Origin: Wenzhouxiangella sp. | GTDB lineage: Bacteria; Pseudomonadota; Gammaproteobacteria; Xanthomonadales; Wenzhouxiangellaceae | DNA: 9,264 bases | Direction: 5' to 3' | Assembly (NCBI GenBank): GCA_021767625.1 | Contig: JAASTB010000064.1 | Coordinates: 1 to 9,264 of the forward strand | In this document: piece by piece, positions 5,615 to 9,264 of the stretch | Position numbering within the stretch: position 1 is the stretch's first letter | How the letters are laid out: the number at the start of each line of letters is the position of its first letter | Position numbers and translations under genes: made by a program | The notes under the pieces: generated by a model | What the model was told of the DNA's origin: nothing | The model's database searches: none | Seen by the model: only the letters and a program-made list of their open reading frames with translations

Positions 5615-7867
5615 ATGTTTTCATGCAAGTCCGGTTGCCTGGCGGCAATCCTCCTGTCGTTGGCCGCACCGGCCCTGGCCCAGCAAGTCGGATCGGGCGC
5701 CGTTTCCCTCTCGGCGGCGACCGCGCAGGAGAACTTCGACAGCCTGGCGCAATCGGGCCAGTCGTCCGTCCTGCCAGACGGCTGGTATTTCCACGAAACC
5801 GACAGCAACGCCGACGGCACCTACACTGCCGGCGATACAAGCGGCAACAGCCTGCCCGGCGATACCTACAGCCTGGGCGCGACGGGCAGCGGCGAGCGCG
5901 CTCTTGGCGCCATCCAGTCGGGCTCCCTGGTTCCGACCTTCGGTGCGCAGCTGCTCAACGACTCCGGCCAGCTCGTCGACGAAATCGACATCGCCTACAT
6001 CGGCGAGCAGTGGCGCCTGGGCAGCGACGGCCGAACCGATCGGCTCGAGTTCCAGTACAGCCTCGACGCGAACGCGCTGCTCGACGGCGGCGCGACCTGG
6101 ATCGATGTTGCCGCGCTGGACTTTGCCGCGCCGGTCTCGACCGGCACGGTCGGCGGCCTGGACGGCAACGCCGCGGCCAACCGCCTGGCCGTCTCCGCGA
6201 CGATCTCCGGGCTGGCGCTGGCGCCCGCGGATTCCCTTTGGATTCGCTGGGTCGATGAGAACGCTTCCGGAGCGGACGATGCGCTGGGCATCGACGACGT
6301 TTCCATCGCCATCGGCGGCGAACCGCCCGTCGACGTCGCACCGGAGGTAAGCACGACCGATCCGGCCGACGGCGCGACCGACGTCGACCTCGGCGCAAGC
6401 CTGGAGGTGACATTCAGCGAATCGGTGTCGGTGGCCGCGGGCTGGTACGAACTGATTTGCGGCGGCACGACAGTGCCGGCGAGTTCCGGCGGCGGCCCGG
6501 CCAGCTACACCATCACGCCCGACGCGGCGCTGCCGGCCGACCAGGCCTGCGAGCTGACCATCCTGGCCGGCGCTGTGACCGATCTCGACGGCGACCCCGA
6601 CAACCTGCCGGCGGACGTGACGGTGCAATTCACGACCCTCGATCCGAGCACCCTGCCGCCGCCGGCCATCGAGACCGTGCAGCCGGCCGACGGCGCCCAG
6701 AACGTGCTCACGACCGCCGCGGTGGAGCTGACCTTCAGCCAGCCGGTCACCGTGGCCGGCGGCGCGATCAGCCTGGCCTGCAATGCCACGCCGGTGGCCG
6801 CCAGCCTGGGCGGGAGCGACACCCAGTGGACGCTCGAGCCGGCCGGTCCGCTGCCGTACGACGCCGACTGCGTCATCGACGTCCAGGCCAGCGGCATCGT
6901 CAACCAGTACGGCCACACACTGGCCGCCGACGCCAGCTTCTCGTTTTCGGTGATCGCCGAAGGCGACGATGGCTACTACTCCCAGGTCAACCCCTCCAGC
7001 CCGGAACAGCTGCGCTGCACGCTCCACCTGACCATCCGCGGCCATACGGCCTACCCCTACAGCGGCGGTGGAACGGACTCCTGGGCCATCCTGGAGATCG
7101 CCCAGGAGGATCCGGGCGACTCGAACCGCGTGATCGATTCCTACCGCAACCACAGCTACACCAAGGTCAGCGACCGCTCCGGTCAGGGCGGCTCCGGCCC
7201 CTGGTACAACCGCGAACACACCTGGCCCAACTCGCTGGGCTTTCCCGATCGGACGGATTCACAGGGTCGCCCCAACGCGCCCTACACCGACGTGCACATG
7301 CTTCACCTGACCGACCAGAACTACAACTCCGACCGCGGCAACCGGCCGCTGGCCTACTGCGATGCCAGCTGCGGCGAGCGCACCACCGAGGCCAACCAGG
7401 GCGTCGGCGGCGGCTCGGGGGTCTACCCCGGCAATTCCAACTGGGTGCGCTCCCCCAACGGCAACCAGGGCAGCTTCGAGGTCTGGAACCACCGCAAGGG
7501 CGACATCGCGCGCGCGGTGCTCTACATGGCCATTCGCTACGAAGGCGGAAGCCACCCGGACACCGGCCAGGCCGAGCCCGACCTGGAGCTGACCAACAAC
7601 CGCAGCGACATCCAGACCGGCTCGGGCGCCGGCCCGCACTACATGGGGCTGCTAGACGACCTGCTCGCCTGGCACCAGGCCGACCCGCCCAGCGCCGAGG
7701 AACTGGCCCGCAACGACGTCATCCAGTCCTACCAGGGCAACCGCAATCCCTTCGTGGATCACCCGGAGTGGGCGAGCCTGGCGCTGTTTACCTCGGAATC
7801 GCCGGCGGTCTGCCAGCCCGGGCAGGTGGACCTCATCTTCTCCGACCGGCTCGAAGCCGCGCCCTGA
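5615..7867 (+). CDS. Secreted multidomain endonuclease I
   Basis: An exported nuclease expected to degrade DNA or RNA outside the cytoplasm. The 750-residue protein has a signal peptide (1-22, LAAPALA then QQVG), an N-terminal beta-rich domain (about 25-235, with ENFDSLAQSG, GDTYSLGATGSGERALGA and GEQWRLGSDGRTDRLEFQYS) seen in other secreted proteins, two Big_5-type Ig-like domains (about 241-342 and 351-446), and an endonuclease I domain (about 450-735). The catalytic YNREHTWPNS (531-540) matches the His-Me finger REHVWPKS motif, so E534 and H535 are the likely metal ligand and general base; DVHMLHLTDQNYNSDRGN (559-576) should supply the Asn ligand. Each Ig-like domain carries two Cys at equivalent places, probably a disulfide. 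The ATG with AAGGAA 6 nt upstream is preferred to a 45-residue upstream extension, since it starts a clean signal peptide. The tail ends CQPGQVDLIFSDRLEAAP. It is convergent with argE' and splits the arg cluster. Confidence 0.9.
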   Translation: MFSCKSGCLAAILLSLAAPALAQQVGSGAVSLSAATAQENFDSLAQSGQSSVLPDGWYFHETDSNADGTYTAGDTSGNSLPGDTYSLGATGSGERALGAIQSGSLVPTFGAQLLNDSGQLVDEIDIAYIGEQWRLGSDGRTDRLEFQYSLDANALLDGGATWIDVAALDFAAPVSTGTVGGLDGNAAANRLAVSATISGLALAPADSLWIRWVDENASGADDALGIDDVSIAIGGEPPVDVAPEVSTTDPADGATDVDLGASLEVTFSESVSVAAGWYELICGGTTVPASSGGGPASYTITPDAALPADQACELTILAGAVTDLDGDPDNLPADVTVQFTTLDPSTLPPPAIETVQPADGAQNVLTTAAVELTFSQPVTVAGGAISLACNATPVAASLGGSDTQWTLEPAGPLPYDADCVIDVQASGIVNQYGHTLAADASFSFSVIAEGDDGYYSQVNPSSPEQLRCTLHLTIRGHTAYPYSGGGTDSWAILEIAQEDPGDSNRVIDSYRNHSYTKVSDRSGQGGSGPWYNREHTWPNSLGFPDRTDSQGRPNAPYTDVHMLHLTDQNYNSDRGNRPLAYCDASCGERTTEANQGVGGGSGVYPGNSNWVRSPNGNQGSFEVWNHRKGDIARAVLYMAIRYEGGSHPDTGQAEPDLELTNNRSDIQTGSGAGPHYMGLLDDLLAWHQADPPSAEELARNDVIQSYQGNRNPFVDHPEWASLALFTSESPAVCQPGQVDLIFSDRLEAAP

Positions 7868-7889
7868 CCGAGGAGAGGTCCACCGCGTC

Positions 7890-8966
7890 CTAGCGCACGA
7901 TCGAGCGGTAGAGCATGGCGGCGCGCTCGAGCTGCTCGAGCGTGACCCACTCGTCGGCCGTATGCGCCTGGGCGATGTCGCCCGGGCCCAGCACCATGGC
8001 CGGCATACCGGCAGCCGAGAACAGCGAGGCCTCCGTCCAGAAGTGGACGGGTTCGCCGAGCGCGATCTCGTGGCGCTGGCAGAAATCGCGCACCGGCGCC
8101 TCCTCCTGGCCGGCGGCCGGCAGCGGCGGGCCGGAGAAGGGCACGTGCCAGGTGGCGCAGGCCTCCGCACCGCCCAGCGACGACAAGTGGGCCAGCAACT
8201 GCTCATTGGACTGCCCCGGACCGAGCCGGGCCGAGTAATGCACGCGGGCCTCGCCGGCGATGACGTTGGACTTGGTGCCGCCCGAGGCCAGGCCGACGTT
8301 GAAGCAGGTGGGCCGGCCGGCGGACCTCTCTCCCTCGCAGTATTCGAGCGCGGCATCGATCCAGCGCGCCATGCGGTGGATGGCGCTGTCGGCCAGCGCC
8401 CGGCCTTCCGAGGAATGCCCCGCGATGCCGTCGAAACGCCCCTTGACCGAAAGGTAGCCGCGGTGGGCCAGCACGGCCCGGCAGCCGGTCGGCTCGCAGA
8501 CCACGACCTGCTCGAAGCCGCAGTGGGAAGGGTCTTCCAGGAAGTTGCGCACGCAACAGCCGCCGGCGCCTTCCTCGTCGGACGAAAACAGCACGGCCAT
8601 CGGCGAATCGGTCGACTCGGCCACCGCCAGCAGCGCGGCCGCCGCGCCCTTGATGTCGCAAACGCCGCGACCGTAGGCCCGGTCGCCTTCGACGCTCAGC
8701 TCGAGCGGCGGCTTCGTCCAGCCCTCGCCGACCGGCACGGTGTCGAGGTGGCAGTTGAACAACACCCTCGGCTCGCCGCGCACCGCGTAGAGATTGACGT
8801 GGCCTTCGCCGTAGTCGCTCACCTCGACTGAGAAACCGGCGGCCTCCAGCAGCCCGCGCGCATGCACGAACATGGCCGCCTCGGGCGCGATGTCCCGCGG
8901 CGGATTCTGGCTGTCGCACTCGATGAACCTGGCGAGGTGTTGGAGTAGTCGTCGTTGCTCCGGCAT
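7890..8966 (-). CDS. argE: M20 deacetylase, probably N-acetylcitrulline deacetylase
   Basis: Removes the acetyl group from N-acetylcitrulline (xanthomonad route) or N-acetylornithine, using zinc or cobalt in the cytoplasm. The 358-residue M20 metallopeptidase-family protein has NCHLDTVP (71-78; ligands H73, D75), GVCDIKGAAAA (101-111; bridging D104), LFSSDEEGAGG (126-136; catalytic E131, ligand E132), CEPT (157-160; E158) and AQAHTADEWVTLEQL (332-346; H335). The FWTEASLFSAAG...GPGDIAQAHTADE block and GVCDIKGAAAAL closely resemble, from memory, the Xanthomonas campestris acetylcitrulline deacetylase (ArgE', 366 residues), and the neighbouring argG and NAGS-K genes support this substrate. The ATG has only a weak GAGAC upstream. 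It follows argG by 121 bp with a repeat between, and its stop lies 22 bp from the stop of the convergent endonuclease gene with no obvious terminator. Confidence 0.88.
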   Translation of the reverse strand: MPEQRRLLQHLARFIECDSQNPPRDIAPEAAMFVHARGLLEAAGFSVEVSDYGEGHVNLYAVRGEPRVLFNCHLDTVPVGEGWTKPPLELSVEGDRAYGRGVCDIKGAAAALLAVAESTDSPMAVLFSSDEEGAGGCCVRNFLEDPSHCGFEQVVVCEPTGCRAVLAHRGYLSVKGRFDGIAGHSSEGRALADSAIHRMARWIDAALEYCEGERSAGRPTCFNVGLASGGTKSNVIAGEARVHYSARLGPGQSNEQLLAHLSSLGGAEACATWHVPFSGPPLPAAGQEEAPVRDFCQRHEIALGEPVHFWTEASLFSAAGMPAMVLGPGDIAQAHTADEWVTLEQLERAAMLYRSIVR

Positions 8967-8984
8967 CGTCGTGTCTCGTCTGTC

Positions 8985-9078
8985 TCACGCCAAGGCGCGA
9001 AGGCGCCAAGATCGCAAAGAAAACATTCCATTCATAATCATTTCCTGGCGTCCTTCGCGTCTTGGCGCCTTGGCGTGA
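8985..9078. repeat. Imperfect inverted repeat of 8-nt units between argG and argE'
   Basis: The outer 14 bp TCACGCCAAGGCGC (8985-8998) are perfectly inverted at 9065-9078. Each arm is built of about four imperfect tandem 8-nt units of the form GCGCCAAG; the arms extend imperfectly to about 9022 and 9041, around an AT-rich centre (9021-9045). It fills the spacer between argG and argE' and would be transcribed with them. Elements built of GCGCCAAG-like units are widespread between genes in many bacteria (from memory). Small frames through it (for example MNGMFSLRSWRLRALA on the minus strand) look like by-products of the repeat. Confidence 0.8.
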
Positions 9079-9087
9079 ACCGAATTT

Positions 9088-9264
9088 CTACGAGCCCCTG
9101 ATCCGCGCCGCCAGCGTGGACGACTGGCCGAGGAGCTTGACGAAGCCTTCGGCCTCTTCGGGCGTCCAGCCGGCGGACTGGGCGTAGACGGCGTCGGGGT
9201 CTTTCAGCAGGTAGCGCGAACCCAGCGCCACGGCCTGGACGCTGCCGCCGTCGGTGGCCAGGCG
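9088..9264 (-). CDS. argG: Argininosuccinate synthase, C-terminal end
   Basis: Joins citrulline and aspartate with ATP to give argininosuccinate. Only the last 58 codons are in the window, open to the right edge and ending in TAG. The visible part includes GSVQAVALGSRYLLKDPDAV, then YAQSAGWTPEEAEGFVKLLG and QSSTLAARIRGS. From memory the xanthomonad ArgG ends in the same way (YAQSADW...EEAEGFIKLFG.SSTL). No start codon is in the window. Position directly upstream of argE' matches the xanthomonad argG-argE' order, which supports the call. Too little is present to check the ATP-binding P-loop. Confidence 0.85.
   Translation of the reverse strand, partial: RLATDGGSVQAVALGSRYLLKDPDAVYAQSAGWTPEEAEGFVKLLGQSSTLAARIRGS

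Noticed and set aside
5621..7219. A 532-codon minus-strand frame across the endonuclease gene
   Set aside because: Antisense to a protein with signal peptide, Ig-like and endonuclease I domains; low-complexity Val/Gly/Ala/Arg translation typical of a shadow.
8984..9040. Small minus-strand frame (MNGMFSLRSWRLRALA) as a possible argE' leader peptide
   Set aside because: It contains Arg codons, but the sequence is one arm of the widespread inverted repeat and no terminator or alternative pairing beyond the repeat itself is visible.
8985..9078. CRISPR array
   Set aside because: The repeated units are 8-nt imperfect and arranged as two mirrored arms without spacers of regular length.

Overview
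The window is GC-rich and densely coding and reads as chromosomal DNA of a gammaproteobacterium of the Xanthomonadales / Wenzhouxiangella type. The basis is the arginine pathway. The gene set and order argG, argE', argB, argC, argH, the fused N-acetylglutamate synthase/kinase, and an M20 deacetylase resembling the Xanthomonas N-acetylcitrulline deacetylase are all hallmarks of the xanthomonad route, in which the acetyl group stays on until citrulline. Genus is inferred.

Layout, read on the minus strand from the right edge: the C-terminus of argG (9088-9264); a 121-bp spacer holding a long imperfect inverted repeat; argE' (7890-8966); then, on the plus strand and convergent with argE', a secreted multidomain endonuclease I (5615-7867); a 344-bp gap between the endonuclease start and the argB start; the bifunctional argB (3948-5270); a SatD-family gene (3180-3866); a DUF3307 membrane-protein gene (2431-3180); argC (1475-2431); a 120-bp spacer filled by a 26-bp-arm hairpin repeat; and argH (53-1354). 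SatD, DUF3307 and argC are joined by two TGATG stop/start overlaps, so the SatD-DUF3307 pair is built into the arg operon.

The most interesting region is the argB leader (5271-5500). An intrinsic terminator (10-bp stem, 5-nt loop, six-T run) points at argB and ends about 30 nt before its start codon, leaving little room for a separate promoter. Just upstream, a short open frame ends on a segment that can pair with the 5' arm of that terminator in two blocks (7 and 6 bp). One frame there carries an arginine cluster (residues 20-28: R P C P R R P R R). This is the layout of a translation-coupled attenuator, which would suit arginine-responsive control. A competing overlapping 44-aa frame has the better ribosome-binding site and codon composition, so which frame is translated is open.

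Together the arg genes would convert glutamate to N-acetylglutamyl phosphate and the semialdehyde (argB, argC), deacetylate acetylcitrulline (argE'), and make argininosuccinate and arginine (argG, argH). The aminotransferase (argD) and acetylornithine transcarbamylase (argF') are not in the window. The endonuclease is unrelated in function and splits the cluster into two transcription units.
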